Part shown: positions 1 through 7,666 of the stretch, piece after piece
How positions within the stretch are numbered: position 1 is the first letter of the stretch
Layout of the letters: each line of letters opens with the position of its first letter
NCBI GenBank assembly: GCA_029777935.1
Contig: JAKORH010000122.1
Coordinates: 1 to 37,331, forward strand
DNA length: 37,331 bases
From: Pseudomonadota bacterium
GTDB taxonomy: Bacteria; Pseudomonadota; Gammaproteobacteria; Burkholderiales; Burkholderiaceae
Reading direction: 5' to 3'
Translations under genes and position numbers: made by a program
Notes under the pieces: generated by a model
Database searches by the model: none
Seen by the model: the letters and a program-made list of their open reading frames with translations, nothing else
What the model was told of the DNA's origin: nothing

Positions 1-511
1 CCATTGCTGCGATCAGCACGCGCGCGGCCTGTTCCTCGGCCGCGGCGGTCTGCTCGTTCGACAGCGCGGCGCGCAGCGCCGCGCGATTGCGGCCGAAGAA
101 ATCGAGCTCCCAGCGGCCGGACAGCTGCAGCGTGTTGCTGGTCTCGTTGCTGCCCGCCAGCGGCGGCGGATAGAGGTAGTTCTCGTTGAAGCGCTGCCAG
201 GTCGACTGCGCCTGCGCGTCGACGCGCGGGGCGAGCGCGGCGCGCGCGCCGGCGACCGCAGCCTGCGCGCGAGTGAGCCGTGCCCGCGCCGCGTCCAGTT
301 GCGGATTGCCGGCCAGCGCACGCACCTCGAGCGCGTCGAGCGCGGAATCGCCGAACTGCGTCCACCAGTCGTCGCGCGGCCAGGCGGCCGGCGTCTCCGC
401 CGCTCCGAGTTGCGCCGGCGTGCGTTGCGCGACACGCGGCGCGATGCCGTCGAAGCTCGCGCAACCCGCCAGCAGCAGCGCGAGGAACCATGCCAGCGCC
501 CGGCGGTTCAT
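1..511 (-). CDS. Outer-membrane efflux lipoprotein, NodT/OprM family (N-terminal part, runs off the window)
   Basis: Predicted outer-membrane channel of a tripartite drug or solute efflux pump. The 170 visible residues begin with a lipoprotein signal peptide (MNRRALAWFLALLLAGC, lipobox LAGC). They continue with DDWWTQFGDSALDALEVRAL and an Ala/Arg-rich helical stretch of the kind that forms the periplasmic coiled-coil barrel in TolC-type proteins; SNTLQLSGRWELDFFGRNR is typical of NodT/OprM members. The ATG overlaps the stop of the upstream marR-like gene (ATGA), so the two are probably one transcription unit, and an adaptor and inner-membrane pump may follow outside the window. The family call is firm; the substrate is unknown. 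The C-terminal two thirds lie beyond position 1. Confidence 0.9.
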   Translation of the reverse strand, partial: MNRRALAWFLALLLAGCASFDGIAPRVAQRTPAQLGAAETPAAWPRDDWWTQFGDSALDALEVRALAGNPQLDAARARLTRAQAAVAGARAALAPRVDAQAQSTWQRFNENYLYPPPLAGSNETSNTLQLSGRWELDFFGRNRAALRAALSNEQTAAAEEQAARVLIAAM

Positions 512-1047
512 CCGGCCGCCTCCGCGTTGGCGACGATGCGACGGAGCATGCCGCGCAGCGTGTCGACCTCGGCCGCGCTGAAATCGCGCAGCGCCTCGTT
601 CAGCGTGTCGGCGATCGCGTACGGGATCTCGTCGGCCAGCGTGCGGCCGGCAGCGGTCAGCTCGAGCTGCACCACGCGCCGGTCGTCGGCGCTGCGCGCG
701 CGCTTCAGCAGTCCTTTCGCCTCCAGGCGGTCCAGCATGCGGGTCGTGGCTCCGGCATCGATGTCGTTCAACCGCGCCAGCTCGGCGGCGGTGCTGCATA
801 CGCCGCGCCCGATGAGGAACAGCGGCAGCATCTGCACGCCGGTCAGGTCGTGCTGCGTCGTCTGGCGGTCGAGCCGCCGCCGCAGCGCCGATAGCGCGAG
901 CTTCATCAGGTAGCCGACCGAATCCTCGATGCGGTAACGGTCGCCGCGGTAGTGGCGCGCGGCGCGGCGCGTGGCGGGTACGGTGCGGACTGACAACGGC
1001 GGCAGGCGGCGGAAGAACAGACGGTGCGCATTTTCCTGCCTAGGCAA
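508..1047 (-). CDS. MarR-family transcriptional regulator
   Basis: Winged-helix repressor of the MarR/EmrR type, expected to control the efflux gene that follows it and possibly the divergent MFS gene. Visible features are an N-terminal helix (IEDSVGYLMKLALSALRRRL), the helix-turn-helix (STAAELARLNDIDAGATTRMLDRLEAKGL) and the wing (KRARSADDRRVVQLELTAAG). The frame opens at a TTG at 1047, but that codon lies inside the TGCCTAGGCA palindrome and close to a TTGACA-like element. A start further in, for example the TTG near 996, is therefore possible; no good Shine-Dalgarno sequence decides it. The family assignment is secure, the exact start is not. The ligand is unknown. Confidence 0.88.
   Translation of the reverse strand: MPRQENAHRLFFRRLPPLSVRTVPATRRAARHYRGDRYRIEDSVGYLMKLALSALRRRLDRQTTQHDLTGVQMLPLFLIGRGVCSTAAELARLNDIDAGATTRMLDRLEAKGLLKRARSADDRRVVQLELTAAGRTLADEIPYAIADTLNEALRDFSAAEVDTLRGMLRRIVANAEAAG
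1037..1046. promoter_or_regulatory. Likely MarR operator palindrome TGCCTAGGCA
   Basis: A perfect 10-bp palindrome in the short divergent region between the marR-like gene and the MFS gene. A TTGACA hexamer is read on the minus strand at 1057-1052. MarR-family repressors commonly bind palindromes of this sort over their own promoter. Assignment as the operator is inference from position and symmetry. Confidence 0.6.
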
Positions 1048-1121
1048 TAATTGTCAAGGCAGGTACCATCGCGGCGTCGCGGGTCCGGTAAGTTCCGTCC
1101 CGCGTTCATGCCGTCTCCGGA

Positions 1122-2771
1122 GTGTCCGTGTCGCCGCGCGCATCGCCCGCCACCATCCGCCTGCCCGGCGGCGCGTGGGCGCCGCTGGCCGCGCCGCTGT
1201 TCCGCGCTCTGTGGATCGCCAGCCTCGGCTCCAACATCGGCACCTGGCTGCAGAACGTCGCGGCCGGCTGGGAGATGACCAACCTCACCACGTCGCCGCT
1301 GATGGTGGCGCTGGTGCAGGTGGCGACCACCGCGCCATCGTTCCTGCTCGCGCTGGCGGCCGGCGCGCTCGCCGATATCGTCGACCGGCGCGCGATCCTG
1401 ATCGGCACGCAACTGGCCGGCGCGGTGATCGCGGGGCTGCTCGCGCTGACCACCGCGCTCGGCGCGCTGAACGCGCCCACGCTGCTGCTGCTCACCTTCC
1501 TGCTCGGCGCGCAATGGGCACTGACGATTCCCGCGTGGGGCGCGACGGTGGCGGACATCGTGCCGCGCGCGCAACTGGTATCAGCGGTCGCGCTCGGATC
1601 GATCTCCTTCAACCTCTCGCGTTCGATCGGTCCCGCGCTCGGCGGGCTGATCCTTTCGGTCGCGCATCCGTCGGTGGCGTTCGCGCTCAATGCACTTTCC
1701 TTCGCCGGCGTGCTGGTGGTGCTGCTGCGCTGGCGGCGCGAACGGCCGACTCCGCGGCTGCCGCCGGAAGGCTTCGCGGCCGCGATCCGCGCCGGCGTGC
1801 GCTACACGCTCGAGGAGCCGGCGCTGCGCGCGCTGCTCGTGCGGTGTGCGGTGTTCTCGGCGCCGGCGGCGGCGGTGTTCTCGCTGCTGCCGGTGGTCGC
1901 GAAGCAGTCGACGCTCAGCAGCGCCAATGGCTATGCGTTTCTGCTGACGGCGATCGGGCTGGGCGCGGTCGGCACCGCGCTCGCGCTGCCGCGTCTGCGC
2001 AGCCGGTTCACGCATGACCGGCTGATCGCGCTGTCGGCGGTGCTGTTCGCGGTCGCGCTCGCCGTGCCGGCGCTGACGCGTCAGTTCGTCTGGATGCTGG
2101 TCGCGATGCCGCTGGCAGGCGCGGCCTGGCTGACGACGTTGTCGGCGCTGCAAAGTGCCGTGCAGCACGTCGCACCGGCGTGGGTGCGTGCCCGCGCGCT
2201 GGCGGTCTATTTCATGACGTTGAACGGTGCGATCGCGGCCGGCGGCGCGGCGTGGGGCACGATCGCTTCGGGCGTCTCGGTGGCTGCGGCGCTGGCGGCG
2301 GCCGCGGCGCTCCTTCTCGTTGCCACGCCGTGGTTCGCGCGCGCCTGCATCGGCATGGCCGAGACGGGCGACAGCGGCGAAACCGGCGAGGCACCTTCGC
2401 CGCATTTCGCCGACGACGTGCCCAACGACGCCGGCCCGGTAATGATCACGATCGAGTACCACGTGCGGCCCGACGCGCGCGACGAATTCATCGCAGAGAT
2501 GCGCGAAATCGGGCGGCTGCGCCGGCGCGACGGCGCGTTCGCCTGGGAGTGCAGTTTCGATATCCGCAACCGCAGCCTCGCGGTCGAAGCATTCCAGGTC
2601 GAAAGCTGGCTCGAGCACCTGCGCCAGCATGAGCGGCAGGGGGCGCAATTCCACCGCCTGCAGGGGCGCGTGCGCGCGCTGTGCGACAGGCCGTCGCGAG
2701 CCCGGCACTTCGTGTCGATCAACGCCGGCCCGCTGCAGCTGCAGCCGCACCCGCGCTTTCTTGACGAGTGA
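1122..2771 (+). CDS. MFS transporter of the MFS_3 (EntS-like) family with C-terminal monooxygenase-like domain
   Basis: Inner-membrane major facilitator, 549 residues, similar to the MFS_3/EntS group of exporters. About residues 20-415 are the transporter, with a typical opening (FRALWIASLGSNIGTWLQ), the loop motif LADIVDRRA and repeated hydrophobic segments. About residues 440-549 form a soluble tail (MITIEYHVRPDARDEFIAEM...) like the small dimeric ferredoxin-like-fold antibiotic-monooxygenase domains that often end MFS_3 proteins. Start codons are GTG at 1122 or GTG at 1128; the CCGGAG before 1123 suits 1128 better. It is divergent from the MarR gene across a shared palindrome, so co-regulation is plausible. 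Substrate unknown. Confidence 0.88.
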   Translation: MSVSPRASPATIRLPGGAWAPLAAPLFRALWIASLGSNIGTWLQNVAAGWEMTNLTTSPLMVALVQVATTAPSFLLALAAGALADIVDRRAILIGTQLAGAVIAGLLALTTALGALNAPTLLLLTFLLGAQWALTIPAWGATVADIVPRAQLVSAVALGSISFNLSRSIGPALGGLILSVAHPSVAFALNALSFAGVLVVLLRWRRERPTPRLPPEGFAAAIRAGVRYTLEEPALRALLVRCAVFSAPAAAVFSLLPVVAKQSTLSSANGYAFLLTAIGLGAVGTALALPRLRSRFTHDRLIALSAVLFAVALAVPALTRQFVWMLVAMPLAGAAWLTTLSALQSAVQHVAPAWVRARALAVYFMTLNGAIAAGGAAWGTIASGVSVAAALAAAAALLLVATPWFARACIGMAETGDSGETGEAPSPHFADDVPNDAGPVMITIEYHVRPDARDEFIAEMREIGRLRRRDGAFAWECSFDIRNRSLAVEAFQVESWLEHLRQHERQGAQFHRLQGRVRALCDRPSRARHFVSINAGPLQLQPHPRFLDE

Positions 2772-2815
2772 TCGCGAACGCTTGCGCGGGATCGAGTTGG
2801 CTTGTATTCTTATTT

Positions 2816-2834
2816 GAGAATGATTATCATTCGT
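2816..2834 (+). promoter_or_regulatory. Fur box upstream of the cupredoxin-FTR1 pair
   Basis: The sequence GAGAATGATTATCATTCGT closely matches the 19-bp Fur consensus GATAATGATAATCATTATC. Its core, AATGAT-T-ATCATT at 2819-2831, is a perfect 6-1-6 inverted repeat. It ends 17 bp before the start codon of the cupredoxin gene, so iron-bound Fur would be expected to block transcription of the two downstream genes. It also stands out as an AT-rich island in GC-rich DNA. Confidence 0.88.
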
Positions 2835-2851
2835 TAAACGGAGAGAATGCG

Positions 2852-3187
2852 ATGGCTCTGCATCCCCTTGTGCGTTGGGTGGCCGCGGCCGCTGTCGCAC
2901 TGAGTGCTTCGGCGGCGCTCGCCGAAGACGAACTTGCGCTGACGATCCAGGACCACAAGTTCCAGCCCTCGGAACTGCGCGTGCCGGCGAACCGCAAGAT
3001 CAAGCTCGTGATCACGAATCGCGACGCGAGCGCGGAGGAGTTCGAAAGCCCTGCGCTCAACCGGGAGAAGGTCGTGCCGCCGGGCAAGTCTGTGACGATC
3101 TATATCGGACCGCTGGCACCGGGGCGTTATCCGTTCGTAGGCGAATATCACGAGAAGACGGCGCAAGGCGCCGTGATCGCGGAGTAA
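2852..3187 (+). CDS. Exported cupredoxin-domain protein, partner of the iron permease (FtrB/EfeO-like)
   Basis: Small periplasmic protein of 111 residues: a Sec signal peptide (about residues 1-24, ending SAALA) followed by one cupredoxin-like beta-sandwich (LTIQDHKFQPSELRVPAN, then FESPALNREKVVPPGKS, then GRYPFVGEYHEKTAQG). The mature chain has no cysteine, so it cannot form a normal type 1 blue-copper site. That resembles the cupredoxin partners of FTR1 permeases (FtrB of the FtrABCD system, the N-terminal domain of EfeO), which are thought to bind or oxidise ferrous iron. The start at 2852 is preceded by GGAGAG. It lies 4 bp before the FTR1 gene and just behind a Fur box, so it is most likely iron-regulated and part of iron uptake. 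Confidence 0.82.
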   Translation: MALHPLVRWVAAAAVALSASAALAEDELALTIQDHKFQPSELRVPANRKIKLVITNRDASAEEFESPALNREKVVPPGKSVTIYIGPLAPGRYPFVGEYHEKTAQGAVIAE

Positions 3188-3191
3188 GGCC

Positions 3192-4016
3192 ATGCTGGGC
3201 GCGGCGTTGATCGTGTTCCGGGAAACGCTCGAGGCCGCGCTGCTGGTCGGCATCATCGCGGCGGCCACCTCGGCGCTGCCGGCGGCACGGCGCTGGATCG
3301 GCGCCGGGATCGCTGCGGGAGTGGCCGGCTCGGTCGGGCTCGCCCTGGCCATGAGCAGGATCGCAGGCACGTTCGACGGCATGGGCCAGGAAGTGTTGAA
3401 CGCGTCGATCCTTGCCGCCGCGGTGGCGATGCTCGCCTGGCACGTGGTGTGGATGGCGCGTCACGGAGCTGACCTCGCGGCCGATGCGCGCGCGCTCGGG
3501 GACCGTGTTCTGCGCGGTACGGCCGCACTGTCGGCGGCATTCGCGGCGGTGGCGCTCGCCGTGCTGCGCGAGGGCGCCGAGACGGTGCTGTTCCTGTTCG
3601 GGATGATGTCGGGCGGAGACTCGAGCGCCGCCGGCGTGGCCGCCAGCGGCGCGCTCGGCGCCCTCGGCGGCGTTGCGCTTGGCGTACTGATCTACAAGGG
3701 CTTTCGGCGCGTGCCGCTGCGCACGCTGTTCAACGTCACGGGCGTGCTGATCGTGTTCCTCGCCGCCTCGCTGGCCGCGCAACTGGCGCAGCAACTGATC
3801 CAGGCCGATGTGCTGCCGGCGCTGATTGCCACGGTGTGGGATACATCGAAGTGGCTGCCGATGAACTCCGTATTCGGCACGCTGCTGCACGCGCTCGTCG
3901 GCTATGAGGCACGGCCGAGCGCGATGCAGGTGCTGTTCTACGCGACGGTTCTCGTGTCGTTGCTGGCTGCGCGTGCGCGGGTCGCGACACCAGCGCCCCG
4001 GCCCCGAATGTCCTAG
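3192..4016 (+). CDS. FTR1-family high-affinity iron permease (EfeU/FtrC-like)
   Basis: Inner-membrane iron permease of 274 residues with about seven hydrophobic segments. Both REXXE iron-binding motifs of the family are present: R10-E-T-L-E14 in the first helix and R126-E-G-A-E130 in a middle one. Family members import iron after oxidation of Fe(II) by a partner protein. The gene follows the cupredoxin gene directly and both sit behind a Fur box. No EfeB-type peroxidase, FtrA/P19-type protein or FtrD-type ferredoxin gene is visible nearby, so this is either a minimal two-gene system or its other parts lie elsewhere. High confidence in family; the ferrous/ferric mechanism is inferred. Confidence 0.92.
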   Translation: MLGAALIVFRETLEAALLVGIIAAATSALPAARRWIGAGIAAGVAGSVGLALAMSRIAGTFDGMGQEVLNASILAAAVAMLAWHVVWMARHGADLAADARALGDRVLRGTAALSAAFAAVALAVLREGAETVLFLFGMMSGGDSSAAGVAASGALGALGGVALGVLIYKGFRRVPLRTLFNVTGVLIVFLAASLAAQLAQQLIQADVLPALIATVWDTSKWLPMNSVFGTLLHALVGYEARPSAMQVLFYATVLVSLLAARARVATPAPRPRMS

Positions 4017-4040
4017 GGCCAAGCATACGAATTCGGGTCA

Positions 4041-4742
4041 TCAGCGCCGCCGTGCCGGCTTTTTGGGCGCCGGGTACTGCTCGAACTTTCCGACCCGGCG
4101 CTCGAACGGATCGGAGCGCGCGAGCTGGCGGATCAGCCGCGATGACAGCAGCGGATAGTGGCGCAGTGCCTCGAGCCGGTCGTGTGCTTCCCAGCATGAA
4201 TCCGGCTTGGTGACCCACAGCGCCGGATCCAGTCGCCGCATGTCGAACGCGGCGGTGTAGCTGCGCAGCGTCTTCTCGCCGCGCCGGTTCGTGTACTCAT
4301 GGAAGTAGGACAGCGCCAGTTCGCGCAGCGTGCGGTAGACGGGGTCGCGGAAGCGCAGCCGCGAGCCGTTGGTCTTCGAGATCGCCCCCCAGTGCCCGTT
4401 GCGGCGGTAGATGGTGATCACGTGCGGGTAGTCGGACAGATCGCAGTCCAGATGCATCACCAGCGGGGGTTCGCCGTGCAGCCACAGCGCAAACGAGGCA
4501 ACGAAGGCGCCCTCGATGCAGTGCGCCCGTCGTTGCCGCAGCACCTCGCGCACCGACAGCACGGTTTCGCCATCGTGCTCGTGATTGATCGGAATGCGAT
4601 TGAGGAAGGTCTGGATCTTTGCCGGCGTATCGAGCGGACGCACGATCGCCAGTTCACGCTCGGTCAACCCGACACTCGTCGGTCGAAGCGTGCGCCGCGC
4701 GAGGGTCGCGGTGGCGTGAGTCGCGGTCTGCATCGCTGTCAT
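4041..4742 (-). CDS. Transglutaminase-like cysteine-protease-fold protein, function unknown
   Basis: A 233-residue soluble protein without a signal peptide. The middle has the pattern of a transglutaminase-like core: a Cys at the start of a helix (RRAHCIEGAFVAS, C75), then a strand with a His (SDYPHVITIYRR, H107; H117 in NGHWGAI is an alternative) and an Asp (RFRDPVY, D133). This could form a Cys-His-Asp triad. The C-terminus is basic (PAPKKPARRR). The ATG at 4742 overlaps the stop of the small exported protein (ATGA), so the two are co-transcribed and translationally coupled. The fold is an inference from motif spacing; substrate and reaction are unknown. It is convergent with the FTR1 gene. 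Confidence 0.7.
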   Translation of the reverse strand: MTAMQTATHATATLARRTLRPTSVGLTERELAIVRPLDTPAKIQTFLNRIPINHEHDGETVLSVREVLRQRRAHCIEGAFVASFALWLHGEPPLVMHLDCDLSDYPHVITIYRRNGHWGAISKTNGSRLRFRDPVYRTLRELALSYFHEYTNRRGEKTLRSYTAAFDMRRLDPALWVTKPDSCWEAHDRLEALRHYPLLSSRLIRQLARSDPFERRVGKFEQYPAPKKPARRR

Positions 4743-4924
4743 GGGCTGGCGGCAGTCTGGTACGGCGCCTTTGTGCTCGCGCCGATCAGCAGTTCGTCGC
4801 CCACGTACTCGACGCGCGGGTCCGACTTGCGCTCGAACGGATCGTTGAACCAGTTGCGCCGTTCCTGGGCCGTGGCCCCGGCACAAGCAAGCAAGGCAAC
4901 CAGCAACTCGGCCCGAGGCTTCAT
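4739..4924 (-). CDS. Small exported protein (61 aa), unknown function
   Basis: A 61-residue protein with a short Sec signal peptide (MKPRAELLVALLACAGATAQ) and a mature part of about 41 residues beginning ERRNWFNDPFERKSDPRVEY. A Cys at residue 14 lies in LLAC, a poor lipobox, so ordinary cleavage after ATAQ is more likely. In-frame ATGs also exist at 4939 and 4933, but the one at 4924 best fits the signal peptide. The gene overlaps the start of the transglutaminase-like gene by four bases. The string DPFER occurs in both proteins, which may be chance. I do not recognise the family with certainty. Confidence 0.65.
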   Translation of the reverse strand: MKPRAELLVALLACAGATAQERRNWFNDPFERKSDPRVEYVGDELLIGASTKAPYQTAASP

Positions 4925-5448
4925 GCACGCCATTATCACGCGGCCGGCGGCCGCGCCACGCGCCCAATCGACGCGACCGATGGCTCGCGGAGAGAGCCGA
5001 ACGCCATTTGACTGATCGCAGCGCGATAGGGTCTATGAGGTAAGCCAGTGGTCACTTATGGTTGATGCACGGCCGCCCTTCTCGATGAGTCCCCCGTCAG
5101 GCCGCATGCCCGGGGAGACAAGAACAGATTCGACAGCGAAGCGGTGAGCGAAAGAAGAGCGCGGCCTGCATAGCTGCCTGAGGCCGAGCCAACGAGGCCC
5201 CTCGGCAGGAATCTCATTCCAGATCGCCCGGCGCTGAGGCAGTCGCACGGGTGCGTGAACACGCGCGTGGCGGGTGGACAAGGGCGATGCCGCGCGCAAC
5301 CCGACGCGGTGACCGGCGTCACGTTGGACCACGCTGTGTGATCTCGCTCGCATAAGCCCGCAGGCGAACCGAGGCGGTTGATGCGGGGCAACAACGAACG
5401 CTGTCCCCGCTGTGGAATGGCATCGATGTTTGGCGTTCGTTCTTTCTC
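4925..5448. other. 524-bp non-coding region upstream of the sulfur locus
   Basis: No convincing gene on either strand: open frames here lack start signals and recognisable protein character. It separates the minus-strand small exported protein from the plus-strand molybdopterin oxidoreductase and so should hold both promoters. Contents I can name are the CRP/FNR-type site at 5309-5322, an imperfect second copy GTGA-N6-TCGC at 5338-5351, and a GC-rich hairpin-forming stretch around 5170-5215 (GCCGAG pairing with CTCGGC). I looked for molybdenum-cofactor and other riboswitch hallmarks and did not find any I could support. Confidence 0.55.
5309..5322. promoter_or_regulatory. CRP/FNR-type site 1 (GTGA-N6-TCAC)
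   Basis: GTGACCGGCGTCAC, a perfect dyad GTGAC-N4-GTCAC, matches the CRP-type consensus TGTGA-N6-TCACA over both inner half-sites. It lies 126 bp before the molybdopterin oxidoreductase start. A CATAAG at 5351-5356 lies at roughly the distance expected of a -10 element for an activator bound just upstream, but this is weak. It is one of five such sites in the locus. Confidence 0.65.
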
Positions 5449-7665
5449 ATGCCCCCTCTTTCCGCCGTTGCACCCTCGGCGCTTAGCCGGCGCCGCTTTC
5501 TGAAGATCACCACCGCGACGTTCGGCGCTGCAGCGGCCGCGACTCGACTGACGCCACTCTCGCATGCGGCCAACGCGCCGGCGCCGGATGACGCGCGACA
5601 GATTCCGACGTTCTGCGAAATGTGTTTCTGGCGCTGCGGCGGCATTGCGCACATCCGCGACGGCAGATTGTGGAAGTTCGAGGGCAACCCTCTCGATCCC
5701 GCGAGCCAGGGTCGCTTGTGCACGCGTGGCACCGGCGCGGTTGGCACTTATTACGACCCCGATCGGCTTCGGGCGCCATTGATCCGCAGCGGCGAGCGCG
5801 GCCAGCAGCAGTGGAAAGCAGCAAGCTGGGACGAGGCCCTCGGCTACGTCGCGGAGCGCATGAATCGCATCAAGGCGCAGCACGGGCCGGAATCCCTCGC
5901 GATGTTCAACCACGGCATTGGCGCGAAGTTCGTGCGCCATGTCCTGAAGTCCTGGGGCGCGATCAACTTCGCCGAGCCCGCGTTCGCCCAGTGCCGCGGC
6001 CCGCGCGACGTCGGGTTCACGTTGACTTTCGGCGCCGGTGTCGGATCGCCGGAACCGACCGATATCGCGAATACGAACTGCCTGGTCCTGATCGGCACGC
6101 ACCTGGGAGAAAACCTGCACAACACGCAGGTGCAGGAGTTCGCACGCGCGGTCGAGCGCGGCGTCCCGATCATCGTCGTCGATCCGCGCTACTCGACTGC
6201 TGCGAGCAAGGCCAGATACTGGCTGCCGATCCGGCCGGGCACCGACCTCGCGTTGCTGCTCGCCTGGATGAACGTGCTGGTGAACGAGGGCCGCTACGAC
6301 AGGGCCTTCGTCGACAAGTACGGCAAGGGATTCGAGCAGTTCGTGCAGGAGATCAGGCAGTACACGCCACAATGGGCGGAGGCTGAAACCGACATCAAGG
6401 CCGAGACCATTCGCGCCACGGCCCTTGAAATGGCCAATGCCCGGCCCGCTACGCTGGTGCACCCGGGCCGTCGCACCGTCTGGTACGGTGACGACACGCA
6501 GCGCAGCCGCGCGATCGCGCTTCTGAACGCCCTGCTCGGCAGTTGGGGCCGGCGCGGCGGCCTGTATCTGCCGGTTGCCGCCGAGGCGGCCGACTATCCG
6601 CTGCCTCCCTATCCGAAGTCGGGTCGGCCACTGGTCGATAACCCGAACCGTGACAGGTACCCGTTCGCCGAGGAATCGGTGACGACCGGCGTCCGGGACG
6701 CGACCCTCACGGGCAAGCCGTATCCCATCAAGGGGTGGTTCGTCTACTCGACGAACCTCTTGTACTCGCTGCCGAACACGGCCGAGACGCTGAAGGCGAT
6801 AGACCAGCTCGACCTGCTGGTCGCGATCGATACGATGCCCAGCGAAATCACGGGCTACGCCGACGTCGTGTTGCCCGAGAGCACGTTTCTCGAGCGGCAT
6901 GACGAATTGCTCACGCCGTGGAGCCGGCGCGGCTGGATCGCGCTGCGCCAGCCGGTCATGCCGTCCCCGCACGATCAGAAACCGGGCTGGTGGATCGCCA
7001 AGCAACTGGCGAACCGGCTCGGCATCGGCCAGTGCATGCCGTTTGCCGACCTGGAGGAATACCTGCGCTCGCGCGTCGAGAAGTCCGGCTACGACTGGGA
7101 CAAGTTCAAGCGCGAGGGGATCATCCTCGGTCCGCAGCAGCCCGGCACCGTCGAGGAGGGCGCGACGCTGTCGTTCGACACGCCGTCCGGCAAGGTCGAG
7201 TTCTACTCGGAGCAGTTGAAGGCAAAGGGCTTCGATCCGGTGCCGAAATTCGTGCGGCACCCTGCCGCGCCGGCCGGGTACTTTCGACTTGTCACCGGGC
7301 GCGCGCCCATGCACACGTTCAGCCGCACGCAGACCAATCCGCTGCTCGGCGACCTGATGCGCGAAAACGAAGTCTGGGTCCATCCCGAAACGGCGCGCCG
7401 GTTCGAGCTCGCCAATGGCGACTACGTGCGTCTGAAGAACCAGGACGGCGTCGTCAGCAATCGGGTCCGCATCAAGGCCACGCAGAGGATCCGGACCGAC
7501 ACCCTCTACATGGTCTACGGATTCGGCCATACCAGTCCGCTGCTGAAAGGGGCCTATCTGAAGGGCGCAAGCGCCGCGCAGTTGCTGACGAAGTACGAGG
7601 TCGACCCGCTGATGGGAGGCACCAGCCTGCACAGCAACTTCGTCACGTTTGTGAGGGGGGCGTGA
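5449..7665 (+). CDS. Periplasmic molybdopterin oxidoreductase, PsrA/PhsA-type catalytic subunit
   Basis: Catalytic subunit of a polysulfide/thiosulfate/sulfur reductase-type complex, 738 residues, the usual length for this group. A twin-arginine signal (SRRRFLK, residues 13-19) marks Tat export to the periplasm. A [4Fe-4S] motif follows (C56, C59, C63, C91 in CEMCFWRCGG...GRLCTRG), then the bis-molybdopterin domains. C182 in AFAQCRGPRDVGF is the likely Mo ligand, since PsrA and PhsA use Cys. The C-terminal domain (FSRTQTNPLLGDL...VWVHPETARR) closes the cofactor pocket. ATG 5449 has a poor Shine-Dalgarno but places the Tat signal correctly. The Fe-S and NrfD genes follow without gaps. The substrate (thiosulfate, polysulfide, tetrathionate or other sulfur compound) and the direction cannot be read from sequence. 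Confidence 0.88.
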   Translation: MPPLSAVAPSALSRRRFLKITTATFGAAAAATRLTPLSHAANAPAPDDARQIPTFCEMCFWRCGGIAHIRDGRLWKFEGNPLDPASQGRLCTRGTGAVGTYYDPDRLRAPLIRSGERGQQQWKAASWDEALGYVAERMNRIKAQHGPESLAMFNHGIGAKFVRHVLKSWGAINFAEPAFAQCRGPRDVGFTLTFGAGVGSPEPTDIANTNCLVLIGTHLGENLHNTQVQEFARAVERGVPIIVVDPRYSTAASKARYWLPIRPGTDLALLLAWMNVLVNEGRYDRAFVDKYGKGFEQFVQEIRQYTPQWAEAETDIKAETIRATALEMANARPATLVHPGRRTVWYGDDTQRSRAIALLNALLGSWGRRGGLYLPVAAEAADYPLPPYPKSGRPLVDNPNRDRYPFAEESVTTGVRDATLTGKPYPIKGWFVYSTNLLYSLPNTAETLKAIDQLDLLVAIDTMPSEITGYADVVLPESTFLERHDELLTPWSRRGWIALRQPVMPSPHDQKPGWWIAKQLANRLGIGQCMPFADLEEYLRSRVEKSGYDWDKFKREGIILGPQQPGTVEEGATLSFDTPSGKVEFYSEQLKAKGFDPVPKFVRHPAAPAGYFRLVTGRAPMHTFSRTQTNPLLGDLMRENEVWVHPETARRFELANGDYVRLKNQDGVVSNRVRIKATQRIRTDTLYMVYGFGHTSPLLKGAYLKGASAAQLLTKYEVDPLMGGTSLHSNFVTFVRGA

Positions 7666-7666
7666 G

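Noticed and set aside
3009..3016. GTGATCAC palindromes in the cupredoxin gene and, similarly, near 4413
   Set aside because: They have no six-base spacer and lie inside coding sequence, so they do not count as CRP/FNR-type sites.
4925..5448. Possible riboswitch or structured RNA upstream of the Mo enzyme
   Set aside because: Hairpins are present but I found no conserved core of a molybdenum-cofactor, cobalamin or other known riboswitch.
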